DNA of 64,000 bases from Dissulfurimicrobium hydrothermale (GTDB lineage: Bacteria > Desulfobacterota > Dissulfuribacteria > Dissulfuribacterales > Sh68), in NCBI RefSeq assembly GCF_022026155.1, contig NZ_CP085041.1, positions 1,644,306 to 1,708,305 on the forward strand. Reading direction: 5' to 3'. The stretch's first letter is position 1, and every line of letters starts with the position of its first letter. Made by a program: the position numbers and the translations under genes. The notes under the pieces are model-generated. The model worked only from the letters and a program-made list of their open reading frames with translations. It was not told where the DNA came from and ran no database searches. Shown here piece after piece: positions 8,837 through 19,191 of the stretch.

Positions 8837-8995
8837 TCTGGATAGGTCTTCCGGCTTAAGGGCAACGTCAATTTCCTACTCGCCCGCCTTCCCATCATGG
8901 TGTTACCCAGGACAGTGGCTTTAAATCGGGCTTTCGTTCCCTTTTACGGCTGCGGGGCAGCGGGAGAATCACACTCCTCTTCCCTGGCATCCAAA
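8837..8995 (-). ncRNA. Cobalamin (adenosylcobalamin) riboswitch
   Basis: Read on the minus strand, the conserved core is present in order: a P1 stem (TTTGGAT at 8995-8989 pairing with ATCCAGA at 8843-8837), AGGGAAG, CGCTGCCCCGCAGCCGT, a GAAAGCC element, GCCACTG, TGGGAAGGCG and the B12 box AAGCCGGAAGACCT near the 3-prime end. It lies 40 bases before the receptor start codon. There is no clear terminator hairpin after it, so control of ribosome access is the likelier mode, with corrinoid lowering expression. It does not precede the long operon, which starts near 23.4 kb and ends at 9084. Confidence 0.95.
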
Positions 8996-9083
8996 CTATA
9001 GTATTTTTAGAAATTCCTTATCGATTTAAAAAACATGCGGTAATCGCCTGCAATCACCCCCCTTCAAAACCGTATACAACTGG

Positions 9084-10973
9084 TCAAAAACCAAAAACTC
9101 CTACCTTTTTCATCTGTACCATCTCAACAAGGCAGTCGGCTCTCAGTCCTTCAATAGTATGATAATCAGCACCAAGCTGTGACGCTATCTGAAGGGCCAG
9201 ATCGGTCTTGATGAACCCACTCTTGTCTTCTGTATCCACAACGATGTAATCTGTCAAGCTCAATTCACTGAGGAGTTGGGCCATCTTTCTGACCTCTTCA
9301 CCTATCGGGGCCCCTGAAATACCCTGGTTGGCCCTACCGTCTGTTATGAGCACGCCGATAGCCCTCATTTCAGGCGATTTGACCGTTGCCCGTTTGATAA
9401 GTCTGTAGGCCTCCAAAAGCCCCGCCGCCAAAGGGGTCTTGCCGCCGACAGGGATTTCCCTCAGTCTCCTTGAGGCGTTTTCAACGCTTGATGTAGGCGG
9501 CAGTATGACCTCGGCCCTGTCTTTTCTAAAGACTATCATGGAGACCCTGTCTCTTTTCTGATAACAGTCCATGAGCAGGGACTGGACAGCCCCTTTGGTC
9601 TCCACCATCCTTCTCCTGGCGCCCATTGAGCCCGACCCGTCCACAACAAAGACTACGAGGTGACCCATCTTTTTCTCCCTCTGCTTGAATCTCAGGTCAT
9701 CGTCGCGAATCAGGATCACCTCTGTCCTGCCCCTTGCCTTTTGATGAGGGGCCGCGGCCCGGAGCGTTGCATCGATGGCTATATCATCCTTCTTTCTCTG
9801 GACGCTCTTTACATACCTGCCGCTCTTGTCCCTTGACCCTGTCTTTGTCCTTCTGCCGGATACAGACCGGTTTACCCGGTCCTTTCTGAGTATTATCCTT
9901 TTTGTCTTAAACAGCCCGCCGGTCTCAAAGACCTCTTCTTTGGGGTTTGATTCCATCTGTTGGCGGCCGCCGTCATCCGGCCCGTCCATTCCGGCCTGAT
10001 CGGGGCGGGACCCATCAGGCTCACGGTGTTTACCGCTCGATTGAGACCCATGCTGTTTCTCCTGCCCGTCAGACCCTGTCTGTTCCCCGTGTTCCTGACG
10101 CCCCTCCTGTTGTTCCGTCTGCTGCTCCATCTGCTGCTGTTGCTGTTGCTGGGATACCCTTTTCCTGTGCGCAAGCACAAGAGGGGCGACGGCGTCCACG
10201 TCATCCCTCGTCACTTCTTTGCGGCCGCAATAGGCGGCATGGGCCCGTGCGGCATACATGAGATATATGTCGCCCCTCGATCCGGGGATATTGTTTTCAA
10301 TGCACAATTGCGCGATATAATCCCTTGTCTCAGCCGGGATGACCGTATCTTTCAGAACAGAACGACAGGAACGGATCTTATCCCTCAGGCATCGGTCCTC
10401 CCTGCTCAAAGACCGGCCAAAGACATCGGGCGCCGCCTTTTTAATAACCTCTATCCTCTGCGGCCCTTCTTTTAACCCTTCCCACAAGACCATCATACCG
10501 AAACGGTCGAGCAGATGGGGCGAAAGCACCCCTTCCTCCTGGTTCATGCTTGCAACCAGGATAAACCGTGAGGGATGTCTCAATGCAATCCCTTCCCGCT
10601 CAACGATGTTTTCTCCGCGGCCCATGGCCTCGAGGACAAGCGAGGCTATATCGGGTGAGAGCAGATTGACGTCATCAATATAGACAACGCCACCATCGGC
10701 GCGGCCCAGGACACCAGGCTGAAAGACCCTCCTGCCTGTCTTTATCGTATCTTCAATATTTACGCCCCCCATAAGGGCGTCTTCCGTGATATTGAGCGGG
10801 AGGTCTATAAAAGGGAAGGCTTCAGGCAGTATCTCTTTAAAAAGCCTTGAGAGCGTTGACTTGCCGCTCCCCTTTTCACCAGCGAACAAAACACCCCCAC
10901 AATTAGGATCTATGGCATTTAAGATCAACGCAAGTTTCGCATCGTCATGCCCGACAAAGTCACTGAATGTCAT
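9084..10973 (-). CDS. ChlD/BchD-like chelatase subunit (AAA+ plus VWA domain)
   Basis: About 629 residues. The N-terminal AAA+ module (1 to about 270) has P-loop GEKGSGKST, Walker-B-like [10 protein letters not shown] and the ChlI/D-type segment [15 protein letters not shown] charged, Gln-rich linker (about 270-400, with a run of seven Gln) leads to a VWA domain with the MIDAS motif DGSGSMG near residue 445 and the TPLAAGL segment. In Mg and Co chelatases the D subunit forms a two-ring AAA+ complex with the I subunit and drives the large H/CobN subunit. The start overlaps the ChlI-like stop by four bases (ATGA). It is the last gene of the long operon. Confidence 0.9.
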   Translation of the reverse strand: MTFSDFVGHDDAKLALILNAIDPNCGGVLFAGEKGSGKSTLSRLFKEILPEAFPFIDLPLNITEDALMGGVNIEDTIKTGRRVFQPGVLGRADGGVVYIDDVNLLSPDIASLVLEAMGRGENIVEREGIALRHPSRFILVASMNQEEGVLSPHLLDRFGMMVLWEGLKEGPQRIEVIKKAAPDVFGRSLSREDRCLRDKIRSCRSVLKDTVIPAETRDYIAQLCIENNIPGSRGDIYLMYAARAHAAYCGRKEVTRDDVDAVAPLVLAHRKRVSQQQQQQQMEQQTEQQEGRQEHGEQTGSDGQEKQHGSQSSGKHREPDGSRPDQAGMDGPDDGGRQQMESNPKEEVFETGGLFKTKRIILRKDRVNRSVSGRRTKTGSRDKSGRYVKSVQRKKDDIAIDATLRAAAPHQKARGRTEVILIRDDDLRFKQREKKMGHLVVFVVDGSGSMGARRRMVETKGAVQSLLMDCYQKRDRVSMIVFRKDRAEVILPPTSSVENASRRLREIPVGGKTPLAAGLLEAYRLIKRATVKSPEMRAIGVLITDGRANQGISGAPIGEEVRKMAQLLSELSLTDYIVVDTEDKSGFIKTDLALQIASQLGADYHTIEGLRADCLVEMVQMKKVGVFGF

Positions 10974-11989
10974 GCCCGCAGAACCCCGGTAAGCGCTGTC
11001 TCAAGCCTTTCCATACCTACCCCCATCTCTTCAAATGGAAGCCTCTTCATTCTGTGGCTCAGGGCGAGCTGGGCCACATCCCTGATGTCATCATCGCTTA
11101 TGGACACCCTGCCCCTGAAGGCGGCCAGGGCCATTGCCGCCTTCATCATCACGATATCGGCCCTGTGGCCATCGAGCTCAAGCGAGGTGGTGACGCCTAC
11201 GATTCTTTCAAGTGCAGCATCAGGAGGTATGATACGGCCGAGCCTCCCCTTTGCCGCCATGATCCCCTTTGAAAGCCCATCCTGTTCGGGCTGCCAAACA
11301 GCTGCAAATGCCTCTGGATCGGCATCAAAGGCGGCCCTTCGTCTGAGTATCTCTACCCTCTTCGCCTTGTCCTGGATCGATCCAACCTGCACGCACAGGC
11401 CGAACCTGTCCAGGAGCTGCGGCCTTAGGTCACCTTCCTCAGGGTTCATCGTTCCTACAAGAATAAACCTTGCAGGATGCGTAAAGGACACCCCCTCCCT
11501 TTCGACCGTATTTACCCCCATGGCCGCCGAGTCCAGCAACAGATCCACAATATGGTCTTCAAGGAGATTCACCTCATCGACGTATAAGAAATTCCTGTTT
11601 GCAGCGGCAAGTATCCCGGGCTCAAATCTCTTTTCGCCTTTTTTGATGGCGTGTTCGATATCGAGCGTGCCTATCAGCCTGTCTTCCGTGATACCGAGCG
11701 GGAGCTCGACGACCTCCATCTTCTTTCTTTCACGTTCAAGACTGCCTTCGCTCTCCAATATCTCCCTGCACCCGCTGCAAAGAAGACCGTCCGGATCGCA
11801 GTTAAAAGGACACCCTTTCACCACATCGATCTCAGGGAGGAGTTCGGCAAGCGCCCTCACTGCCGTGCTTTTGGCGGTCCCCTTCTCGCCCATTATCAAC
11901 AACCCGCCTATCGATGGGTTTATCACGTTCAATATCAATCCGGTCTTCATCTCATCCTGGCCGACTATCGCAGTAAACGGGAATATCAT
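10970..11989 (-). CDS. ChlI/BchI-like chelatase ATPase subunit
   Basis: About 339 residues, AAA+. P-loop GEKGTAKST, Walker [21 protein letters not shown], and sensor region [20 protein letters not shown] are close to the Mg-chelatase I subunit. A four-Cys cluster (CPFNCDPD...CSGC) of the kind found in this branch sits at about residues 59-75. It should power the neighbouring CobN-type subunit together with the ChlD-like protein. The gene overlaps the CobN C-part by four bases and has its own GGAGGAGG site seven bases before the ATG. ATP-driven metal insertion is the known role of the family; the metal here is not known. Confidence 0.92.
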   Translation of the reverse strand: MIFPFTAIVGQDEMKTGLILNVINPSIGGLLIMGEKGTAKSTAVRALAELLPEIDVVKGCPFNCDPDGLLCSGCREILESEGSLERERKKMEVVELPLGITEDRLIGTLDIEHAIKKGEKRFEPGILAAANRNFLYVDEVNLLEDHIVDLLLDSAAMGVNTVEREGVSFTHPARFILVGTMNPEEGDLRPQLLDRFGLCVQVGSIQDKAKRVEILRRRAAFDADPEAFAAVWQPEQDGLSKGIMAAKGRLGRIIPPDAALERIVGVTTSLELDGHRADIVMMKAAMALAAFRGRVSISDDDIRDVAQLALSHRMKRLPFEEMGVGMERLETALTGVLRA

Positions 11990-13500
11990 TTAAGGACCTC
12001 CTCCATCTTTTTCTTCCATGCCTCCACCTCTTCCTTAGTGACAATATCTATGCCGCCTCCCTGAAAATCGCCCTTAATATCACCCATCCGTTCCTCGATC
12101 CACCCCTCTATCTCCACATACAACTGGGTCAGGGCCTCCTTGACATCTGGCGCAGGGTCCCACAGGCCCCGCTGAGCCACCTCCATCAGTCTCCTTGCCA
12201 TCTCCTCCAGCGCCCATGGATTGTTCTCTTCAAAGAATCTTCTGTTCTCCTCATCCATCATGAAGGTGCGGGCTATCTCATCGAATATCCAGTCATCCAC
12301 CTCTTGAGTGGTCGCCTCCCATCCATAGACCCTCCCCACCCTTTGCGAGATATCGCCAGCGCCCTTGTATCCATGCCTCTTCATCCCCTCAATCCACTTC
12401 GGATTGAGCAGTTTGCTCCTGACCACCCTTCTTATCTCGTCCGCCAGGTCGCGCACCTCGACGTGTTCCGGCTCCCTCGTATCGCCGTAATAGGTCTTGA
12501 CCTCCTTGCCGGAGATGGTCCTTGCCGCTGCGGTCATCCCCCCGTGGGTCCCGAAATAGCAGCAGCAGCCGAAGAGGTCGTATTCGTCCGTTACGACCTT
12601 GTTGTAGGTGACGTCAACGGTCTTGAGATTTTCGGCCAATTGTCTGTGTCTTTCAGCGCCGAATATCCCTTTGCCGTAGGCATAACCGTTCCAATAGACA
12701 AACACATCGGAGAGGTCCTTTTCTTCCTTCCAGGCGGATGCATATACGGCAAGATTGACGCCGGCCTGATAGGTGCCTGGCTTTGAGGCGAATATACGAA
12801 GCGTTGCGTCGCGCCACACGTCTTTAGATGATCGGTCATCATCCCCGATCCGGGCCAGCGTATGTCTTCTTATATGGTTCATGTCAAGCGGCTCATCCAA
12901 TGAGGCGACCGCCTGTACGGCCTCGTCCAGGAGTTCCATGCAATTTGGAAAGTTGTCCCTCGTTATGCCTGAGACACGAATTGTCAGGTCTATCCTCGGC
13001 CTGCCCAACTCGGCAAGCGGGATTATCTCAAACCCCTTTACCCTTCCGTTGGAAAGCCATACAGGTCTCACCCCGAGGAGATACATCATCTGGGACATCC
13101 CCTCGCCATCCGCCCACATGATGTCGCTGCACATCCAGAAGATAGCGATATTTTCAGGATACCTGCCTTCTTCGCTCAGATGTTTTTCAATTACGGCATC
13201 CGCCAGCCTCCGCCCAACTTCCCACGCGGCCTTCGTCGGGATTTTATAAGGATCTAGAGAATAGAAATTTCTCCCGGTCGGCAGGATGTCGTCCCTGCCG
13301 CGTGTGATGAGCCCGGATGGCCCGGCAGGGACATATCCTGCCTCAAAGCCATGCAGCAGGGCATCTATCTCCCTTGATTCCTCGATTCTCCTGTTTAGAT
13401 CGAGTATCCTTTTCTTGATCTTTATCCATGGGTAAGTATTCCACTTGACATTTACGCCTTTGGCAATATCCAGCAATGCATCTCCATCCGCGTTGAACAT
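11986..13500 (-). CDS. cobN: CobN/BchH-family chelatase, C-terminal part
   Basis: About 504 residues, equal to the C-terminal third of a CobN-type chelatase. Diagnostic segments are [42 protein letters not shown] and [19 protein letters not shown], then [17 protein letters not shown]. Together with the upstream gene it totals about 1310 residues, the normal size of single-chain CobN. A GTG at 13506 would overlap the previous stop by four bases. The ATG at 13500 sits five bases after GGAGGGG and is preferred. Having its own strong ribosome site argues for a real two-gene arrangement rather than a fresh frameshift. Confidence 0.88.
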   Translation of the reverse strand: MFNADGDALLDIAKGVNVKWNTYPWIKIKKRILDLNRRIEESREIDALLHGFEAGYVPAGPSGLITRGRDDILPTGRNFYSLDPYKIPTKAAWEVGRRLADAVIEKHLSEEGRYPENIAIFWMCSDIMWADGEGMSQMMYLLGVRPVWLSNGRVKGFEIIPLAELGRPRIDLTIRVSGITRDNFPNCMELLDEAVQAVASLDEPLDMNHIRRHTLARIGDDDRSSKDVWRDATLRIFASKPGTYQAGVNLAVYASAWKEEKDLSDVFVYWNGYAYGKGIFGAERHRQLAENLKTVDVTYNKVVTDEYDLFGCCCYFGTHGGMTAAARTISGKEVKTYYGDTREPEHVEVRDLADEIRRVVRSKLLNPKWIEGMKRHGYKGAGDISQRVGRVYGWEATTQEVDDWIFDEIARTFMMDEENRRFFEENNPWALEEMARRLMEVAQRGLWDPAPDVKEALTQLYVEIEGWIEERMGDIKGDFQGGGIDIVTKEEVEAWKKKMEEVLK

Positions 13501-13502
13501 CT

Positions 13503-15929
13503 TCACCCCTCCATATTTATTACCTCTTCGATCAGTCTTTTCCCTATGCGGTCTATCTCCTCCAAAAGCTCACCATGCCCCTTTTTTCTGACGGGATGGA
13601 CGCCGCCCGGGTTGGAGAGTAGTTCGCTCAAATCCAACCCCATCATCTTCGCAATCTCACGCCTCAATGAAACATCTTCACCGGCGTCATATCTCAAGAT
13701 CGAATAGATAAAACCTGCCCTCCTTTCTCCTTCAGGCAATTCTCCGAATACATGCATACCGTCCTGAATCTGGGTGTTTCTTGTCCTCGACAATGCGCCG
13801 TGGGCCTCCCTGACTATTTCGTCAAAGGGCAAGGCGTGAAGTCCTTCGTCGTCCAATTCACAAAGCCCCACCCTTTTGACCCTTCCCGTCCCTTTATCGA
13901 CGGTAGAGACCTTTATCTCCTTATCCAGGTTCGTCTTCTTTATTGCATCCATTATGAGATGCTCAAGGGCATGGACCCTGGCCTTATCCAGACCCTTCAC
14001 CTGTTCGTATTCGCCCAGAAATCGTCCCAGCTCCTCCAGTTCCTCATACACCCCCCCTTGTGTCATCACCGTCTGCATGTGGTCAACAAGGGTCGCATAA
14101 CTACGACGTTTTGCAATTGTGCCCTCTGGCGGGTTGTCGGCATTGTAGATATAGAGATGAGGGATATGACCTATAGCTATATCGGGGTAGCAGTCTCCTG
14201 AAAGGGCCGTGCCTTTGCCCGGCAGGAACTCAAGATTCCCATGGGTTCCGACATGAACGATCGCATCCGCCTTGAAGTCATACTCAAGATAGCGATAGGT
14301 CGCCATGTATTGGTGAGGCGGGGGGACATCAGGGTCATGGAGTATCTTACATACCCTGCCGTCACACCTGGCGCCTGCGCAACCACGCTTTGGCTGTACG
14401 CATACCACTGCATTCCCATAATCAACCCCTGTCACAAGGATCTTTCCATCATGGACCATGGCGGCAGGAATCCCATCTTTTTCTACCCCAGGAGGATCGC
14501 CCCAGGCCTCGCACACCCTCTTTCTTACGGTTTCAGACAGGGCATTGAACCACTCCTCGTATTCCTCCTTCGTCACCATCTTCAATACGCCACCCTTTTC
14601 TACGATTTCATCGGTTGTCGTCCACCTGAATTCTGATATCGCCTTTCGATTCATTATGGCATCAATGAGTTCCTTGCCGTCCTTCGGTGGAACGACATCA
14701 TAACCCGCCGCCTTCATTTTATTTATTATCCTTGCGACAGACTCCAGGGTATCGAGATGAGCGCCCGCCCCGACAGTTGCCTCGACTGATGCGCATGGAT
14801 TATTATGGAGCATAAAGGCTATCTTACGCCTACCTACAGGCCTTCTTTTCAATCTTATCCAGTTTGCCACCCGTCTTGCCAATTTTCCCATTCTTTCTTC
14901 AAAGGCAATGCGTTTATCGCCTCCTTTTTCTTTGAGCCCGCCTATAATTATCGGCTCTATCCTGCCCTCGAACTCCGGCATCGCAATAGACCAGCCGATG
15001 CTGCTTCCATCCGTGCCATGGGGGTCACTCCACCACTCCTCCATTGTCTTATAATAGGATGTGACCGGCATAAACACAGGGACATCGAGCCTTTTAAGTA
15101 TATCCACGCCTTCCAGGGCAACCTTTCCGCCTTCCATGGAGGCTCGGCTTGAACCAATAAGAAACATCTGAAGATTGATGAGGGCATCTATTCTTGGTTT
15201 CCCATCTTTGAGGAAGTATTCGCAGACGACCTCTCCGCTTCCCTTTGTCCCAAGGCCATCGTCCCTTACAGAATATGAAAAGACAGGGATGACGACCAAT
15301 CCAAGGGACTCGACCTTTCTTATCAAGGTATCCTCGATTCCAAGGTTTTTGTTGACCCAGTGAAAACGTGAAAAGAGGAGGCCGACAGCGCCTTCTGTCT
15401 TGGGAAAATCGGGTTTTCTTTTGTATAAACCATACCATTTCAGGTAATTTTCGATATTGTCAAAGATATCCGGCGCATCGGGATGATACAGCCCTTCCCA
15501 CGGGATCGGCTTTGGCGGCTCTACATCAATATCCACTCCACAGACTGCGTTAGCGATATAGCAGAGCATTTGAATAAAATTTTCCTCTCCGTTATAGGTT
15601 ATATAGGTATGAACCCTGGCCACAATATCCGGTTTTACATTAGACATGGCCCAGTACGACGGGTCATGACCGACGCATATTATCGGTACGGATTTTCCTA
15701 TCTCATTCAGGCTCTTTTCTATAACATCCCATATGGATTCTGTTGAACGATAAAGCAGGATTACATCTGCCTCCTCAGCCTCTTTAAGTACAACGCCTAT
15801 ATCTTCATGCCCTTCATCAAGATATCTTGATGAATAAACCCCTACATCTATAATCCCTTCCAAGGCCTTGCCCGCCCTTTTAAGTGTTCCAGAATGCGAA
15901 TGCCACATGATAGATAATATCTTTTTCAT
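13503..15929 (-). CDS. cobN: CobN/BchH-family chelatase, N-terminal part
   Basis: About 808 residues, starting MKKILSIMWHSHSGTLKRA after a CAGGAG site. It carries the family core: VGTHGNLEFLPGKGTALSGD, HLYIYNADNPPEGTIAKRR and VDHMQTVMTQGG, at about residues 560-640. A cysteine group (CVQPKRGCAGARCDGRVC) lies just before. It has no signal peptide, so it acts in the cytoplasm, presumably on a tetrapyrrole delivered by the ABC importer of the same operon. Known relatives are the aerobic cobaltochelatase CobN, Mg-chelatase ChlH and the HmuS proteins of heme uptake loci of Bacteroidota. The sequence alone does not choose among these. Confidence 0.9.
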   Translation of the reverse strand: MKKILSIMWHSHSGTLKRAGKALEGIIDVGVYSSRYLDEGHEDIGVVLKEAEEADVILLYRSTESIWDVIEKSLNEIGKSVPIICVGHDPSYWAMSNVKPDIVARVHTYITYNGEENFIQMLCYIANAVCGVDIDVEPPKPIPWEGLYHPDAPDIFDNIENYLKWYGLYKRKPDFPKTEGAVGLLFSRFHWVNKNLGIEDTLIRKVESLGLVVIPVFSYSVRDDGLGTKGSGEVVCEYFLKDGKPRIDALINLQMFLIGSSRASMEGGKVALEGVDILKRLDVPVFMPVTSYYKTMEEWWSDPHGTDGSSIGWSIAMPEFEGRIEPIIIGGLKEKGGDKRIAFEERMGKLARRVANWIRLKRRPVGRRKIAFMLHNNPCASVEATVGAGAHLDTLESVARIINKMKAAGYDVVPPKDGKELIDAIMNRKAISEFRWTTTDEIVEKGGVLKMVTKEEYEEWFNALSETVRKRVCEAWGDPPGVEKDGIPAAMVHDGKILVTGVDYGNAVVCVQPKRGCAGARCDGRVCKILHDPDVPPPHQYMATYRYLEYDFKADAIVHVGTHGNLEFLPGKGTALSGDCYPDIAIGHIPHLYIYNADNPPEGTIAKRRSYATLVDHMQTVMTQGGVYEELEELGRFLGEYEQVKGLDKARVHALEHLIMDAIKKTNLDKEIKVSTVDKGTGRVKRVGLCELDDEGLHALPFDEIVREAHGALSRTRNTQIQDGMHVFGELPEGERRAGFIYSILRYDAGEDVSLRREIAKMMGLDLSELLSNPGGVHPVRKKGHGELLEEIDRIGKRLIEEVINMEG

Positions 15930-15958
15930 TGCCTGGCTCCTGATTATCCATGTTTTGT

Positions 15959-16720
15959 CTAGCTTAATCTATACACAATAGGTATTATCAATTCCGCCTT
16001 GACAGGGGGCTTCGGAAACGGTGCCGTCTTCTCTATTGTCTTTATCGCATTTGCATCAAGGACGCCGAAGCCTGATGACTTTACGACCTTTATATCTCCC
16101 ACCTGTCCATCATCCAAAACAGTAAAAGAGACCACGACCCTGCCCGACCACCCCATCTTTCTTGCAAGCATGGGATAGGAGAGGTTTCGCATTATCATAT
16201 CCCTGATGTATGCGAAATGTTCACTTATGTATCTCTGTCTCTGCTCATCTCTGACCGACAGACTATGACCCCCAGATTGATCGCTACTTTGACCACTGAT
16301 CTGGCCGGGTTTATACGCGTCATCTGGCGCCGGCTGATCAGAGGCATCACCATCTGCCTCCGTCGGCATTTCTTTAGCGGCCTCATGGACAGGAGCCGTC
16401 TCTTTGTTCGCAATGACCTCTTCTTCAATAATATGCGCGGGCCGCTGGATCGGCCTTCCAGCCACCGCCCTTACTGCGGCCTTTGCTGTGGATCGATGCA
16501 CAATATATTTTGCCACCCCTGTTTCTTTTCTAACATCCGCCTTCAAATGCCTGAGAGCCGCCTTCTCTTCAACGCCCTTCATGTCGTCGGCAATACTGAA
16601 GTCAATGACTATCGGCGGCCTCTTGTTCCATCTGATGGAATGGGAAAGGCCGAAGACCAGCGACAACAAGACCACATGAAGCAAAAATGATATCTGAAAT
16701 CCCCTGGCGGCGTGATTCAT
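15959..16720 (-). CDS. tonB: TonB energy-transducing protein
   Basis: About 253 residues. A single N-terminal membrane segment (about 10-28, FLLHVVLLSLVFGL) is followed by a long spacer lacking the usual strict Pro-Lys repeats. The C-terminal TonB domain (about 165-253) has YPMLARKMGWSGRVVVSFTV, VVKSSGFGVLD and a terminal IPIVYRL. The start overlaps the exbD stop by four bases. It should couple the proton-motive force to the receptor encoded at the head of the operon, and perhaps also to the riboswitch-controlled receptor. Confidence 0.9.
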   Translation of the reverse strand: MNHAARGFQISFLLHVVLLSLVFGLSHSIRWNKRPPIVIDFSIADDMKGVEEKAALRHLKADVRKETGVAKYIVHRSTAKAAVRAVAGRPIQRPAHIIEEEVIANKETAPVHEAAKEMPTEADGDASDQPAPDDAYKPGQISGQSSDQSGGHSLSVRDEQRQRYISEHFAYIRDMIMRNLSYPMLARKMGWSGRVVVSFTVLDDGQVGDIKVVKSSGFGVLDANAIKTIEKTAPFPKPPVKAELIIPIVYRLS

Positions 16721-17106
16721 GGCCTGTTCGCATCAGTGGTCTGAAGGCTCAGTCTCTTGAACCCGAGACCCTTTATCCTATCCAGGACATCTACAAACCT
16801 CTGAAGCACTATGGACCTATCAGCCCTTATCAGGATTGCGGTATCTCTATCAAGGCCCTTCATTGAACCAGTCATCCCGTCAAGGGACACAGGCCTTGAA
16901 TCCAGATAAATATTGCCACCCCTGTCTATCTCTATAGTCCTGGTCTTCAACATCTCAGCGCTGTTCTTCGATGACACCCTCGGAAGCTCGACAGGGATTG
17001 CGCCGGAGGCTATAAACGCCGAGGTGGTCAGAACTATGGTGAGGAGCACGAGCATGACATCGACAAGGGGTATGACATTCATGTAATCAAAACCCTTTTC
17101 TTCCAT
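16717..17106 (-). CDS. exbD: ExbD/TolR-family proton-channel subunit
   Basis: About 129 residues. One N-terminal membrane helix with the essential Asp ([17 protein letters not shown], residues about 13-30) and a periplasmic domain with [11 protein letters not shown] and VLIRADRS-type segments. The start follows AAGGAGG at five bases and overlaps the end of exbB by 20 bases. It forms the TonB motor with the ExbB- and TonB-like products. Confidence 0.92.
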   Translation of the reverse strand: MEEKGFDYMNVIPLVDVMLVLLTIVLTTSAFIASGAIPVELPRVSSKNSAEMLKTRTIEIDRGGNIYLDSRPVSLDGMTGSMKGLDRDTAILIRADRSIVLQRFVDVLDRIKGLGFKRLSLQTTDANRP

Positions 17107-17548
17107 CTTCGCCTCCTTGGTCTCTCTTTGACCTGTCGATCTCCCACTGCATCATAACCACCTTCGCCCTTCTCAAGAGGAGGTTGTAAAGGGCTGTAGA
17201 CGGTATAGCCACAAGGAGCCCGGCTGCGGTTGCCTTGAGTGCAAGGGCAAGACCGATCATTGTCTTACCTGTGTCCATAAATCCCTCTGTCCCCATTGTA
17301 TAAAATGTCAGCATGATCCCCAGAACCGTCCCCAGGAGCCCTATATAAGGGGCATTGCTCCCTATAGTGGCTATAATATGTAGCCGCTCCGTTAGGACAA
17401 GCTCCAGCTCCCTTTTGTCAGCATAGCGCCCTGCATCTATATTCTTATAGAGAAGATACCGCTCGATGGCTATTCCGACTGAAACGAAACTTAAAAGGAT
17501 CAAAAGACCTATCACGCCGTAGTCAACGGCGACCTTAAACAATTCCAA
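17087..17548 (-). CDS. exbB: ExbB/TolQ/MotA-family proton-channel subunit
   Basis: About 153 residues, short for ExbB but normal for this compact branch. Three membrane segments: residues about 10-30, then about 62-85 ([17 protein letters not shown], the family signature) and about 98-120 ([20 protein letters not shown]). TTG start seven bases after GGAG. It lies between the ABC ATPase and exbD genes, so motor and importer are co-produced. Confidence 0.92.
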   Translation of the reverse strand: MELFKVAVDYGVIGLLILLSFVSVGIAIERYLLYKNIDAGRYADKRELELVLTERLHIIATIGSNAPYIGLLGTVLGIMLTFYTMGTEGFMDTGKTMIGLALALKATAAGLLVAIPSTALYNLLLRRAKVVMMQWEIDRSKRDQGGEDGRKGF

Positions 17549-17573
17549 TACAGTTCTCCATGCCCACTAATTC

Positions 17574-18365
17574 TTAATGCAGCGTCTTCCCATCGGCTGC
17601 CGGCCCGATGGACACAAGGTGCCTGAAGCCACTGCAATCTACCTCTTCCGTCTCAACTCCATAGACCAGATTCATATTTTCCTTGCTCATGACGGAACCA
17701 GGAGGCCCTTTTGATACAAGGCGTCCGTTGTGCAGCATGACCACCTGATCCGAAAACCTGTAGGCAAGATTCAGGTCATGCAGCACGATTAAAATACCTA
17801 TCTGTCTTTGTGACGCCGCTGCCATCAAAGACTCCATGACCTCAAACTGGCGTCTTAAATCAAGATTGCTTGCCGGTTCATCAAGGAGCATATAGTCCGC
17901 CTCCTGGACAAGGACCCTGGCAAAGAGCACCCTCTGCCTCTCGCAGCCGCTCAGTTCATTAAAATCCCTGTTCGGATCCATGTTGAACGCATCAAGCACT
18001 GCGATCGTCTTGTCCACATCTTCTTCAGTGGGTTGCCATGCCGTTGAATATGATCTTCTGCCCATGATGACTACATCAAAGACCGTCATGTGGGGCCTTG
18101 GGAAATGGCCTTCTTGCGGCATGTATGAAAGGCGCTGCGAGCGTCTCGTCACCCCCATCAAGAAGGCGTCTTCGCCGTCTATGGTCACCGAGCCCTCTGT
18201 TGCTATAAATATCCTGAGGATACACCTTAAGAGCGTACTCTTTCCTGCACCGTTAGGCCCTATGACAGAGACTATCTCTCCACGGTTTATGCTAAACGAG
18301 ATGTCTTTAAGTATCTCACGGCCTTTATGTCTGAAACCTAATCCATTCACAGCCAGCATGGCCAA
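17574..18365 (-). CDS. ABC transporter ATP-binding protein (second of two, FepC/BtuD type)
   Basis: About 263 residues. Walker A GPNGAGKST, Q-loop MPQEGHFP, Walker B YMLLDEPASNLDL and H-loop VLHDLN are all present. The signature motif reads LSGCERQRV in place of LSGGE/Q, an unusual change at a nucleotide-contacting position. Two ATPase genes in a row serve a single permease gene. This one may work with the permease as an alternative subunit, or once served the permease whose remnant lies at 5577-5691. Confidence 0.9.
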   Translation of the reverse strand: MAMLAVNGLGFRHKGREILKDISFSINRGEIVSVIGPNGAGKSTLLRCILRIFIATEGSVTIDGEDAFLMGVTRRSQRLSYMPQEGHFPRPHMTVFDVVIMGRRSYSTAWQPTEEDVDKTIAVLDAFNMDPNRDFNELSGCERQRVLFARVLVQEADYMLLDEPASNLDLRRQFEVMESLMAAASQRQIGILIVLHDLNLAYRFSDQVVMLHNGRLVSKGPPGSVMSKENMNLVYGVETEEVDCSGFRHLVSIGPAADGKTLH

Positions 18366-18380
18366 TAGCCCCCTGTCTTT

Positions 18381-19187
18381 TTAATGAAGAGATAGAGCAG
18401 ACGGAATAATTATTTTCATACCATTATGATGCAGCACAAAGACATCAATTCCATAGAGCAGCCTTAAGCTCTCTTCAGATATAACCTGACTTGGCTTGCC
18501 ATGAGATATCACAGAACCATTATTGATCATTACAACCCTATCAGAAAAAAAGGCCGCAAGGTTAGGATCATGTATAGTCATGAGCGTAATCAAACCTTTT
18601 CGCATTACCATGTCTCTCACCTTTTTCAAGACGAGCAATTGATTTCTGAAGTCAAGGTGAGAAGTCGGCTCATCCAGCAGCAGGACAGGCGTATCCTGTG
18701 CAATAGCCCTCGCCATCAGGACGAGCTGCCTTTCGCCCCCGCTCAGCATGGTGTATCGACGGTCTCTAAGCCCTGCTATGCCGACCTCTTCTATCGCCTC
18801 TTCAGCCTTCATATAGTCCTTTCCTGATGGCATGGAAAAGGCCTTGACATGGGCGGTCCTTCCCATCAAAACCACATCAAAGACCGAGTAAGGAAACGGT
18901 GGCTCATGGTCCTGAGGGACACAGGAAAGGAGTTTTGCCCTCTTCTTTGGAGCCAGAGTGGTTATATCCTGATTTTCAAGATAGATTGCGCCTGATTTCG
19001 GCTTGAGTTGCCCTGATATGCACCTGAAAAGCGTGGTCTTACCTGATCCATTGGGCCCGAGTATCGCCGTAACCTCCCCGGGCATCGCCTTGAATCCGAC
19101 CCTTTTCAAGACACCGTGGCAGTCCGTCGTCTGTCCATTAGTTCTGGCGGATTGATAACCGGCGCTGATATCTTTGATCTCCAGCAT
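18381..19187 (-). CDS. ABC transporter ATP-binding protein (first of two, FepC/BtuD type)
   Basis: About 268 residues with Walker A GPNGSGKTT, Q-loop VPQDHEPPFP, signature MLSGGERQLVLMARA, Walker B VLLLDEPTSHLDF and H-loop TIHDPN. It starts four bases after the permease stop, so it is the natural partner of that permease. Family: import of iron-siderophore, heme or cobalamin. It has a canonical signature motif, unlike the second ATPase. Confidence 0.93.
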   Translation of the reverse strand: MLEIKDISAGYQSARTNGQTTDCHGVLKRVGFKAMPGEVTAILGPNGSGKTTLFRCISGQLKPKSGAIYLENQDITTLAPKKRAKLLSCVPQDHEPPFPYSVFDVVLMGRTAHVKAFSMPSGKDYMKAEEAIEEVGIAGLRDRRYTMLSGGERQLVLMARAIAQDTPVLLLDEPTSHLDFRNQLLVLKKVRDMVMRKGLITLMTIHDPNLAAFFSDRVVMINNGSVISHGKPSQVISEESLRLLYGIDVFVLHHNGMKIIIPSALSLH

Positions 19188-19191
19188 ATCA

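Noticed and set aside
10947-11993. Long plus-strand open frame (348 codons) opposite the ChlI-like gene
   Set aside because: Ser/Pro-rich translation without motifs, fully antisense to a well-conserved AAA+ gene with overlapping neighbours; a codon-bias shadow.
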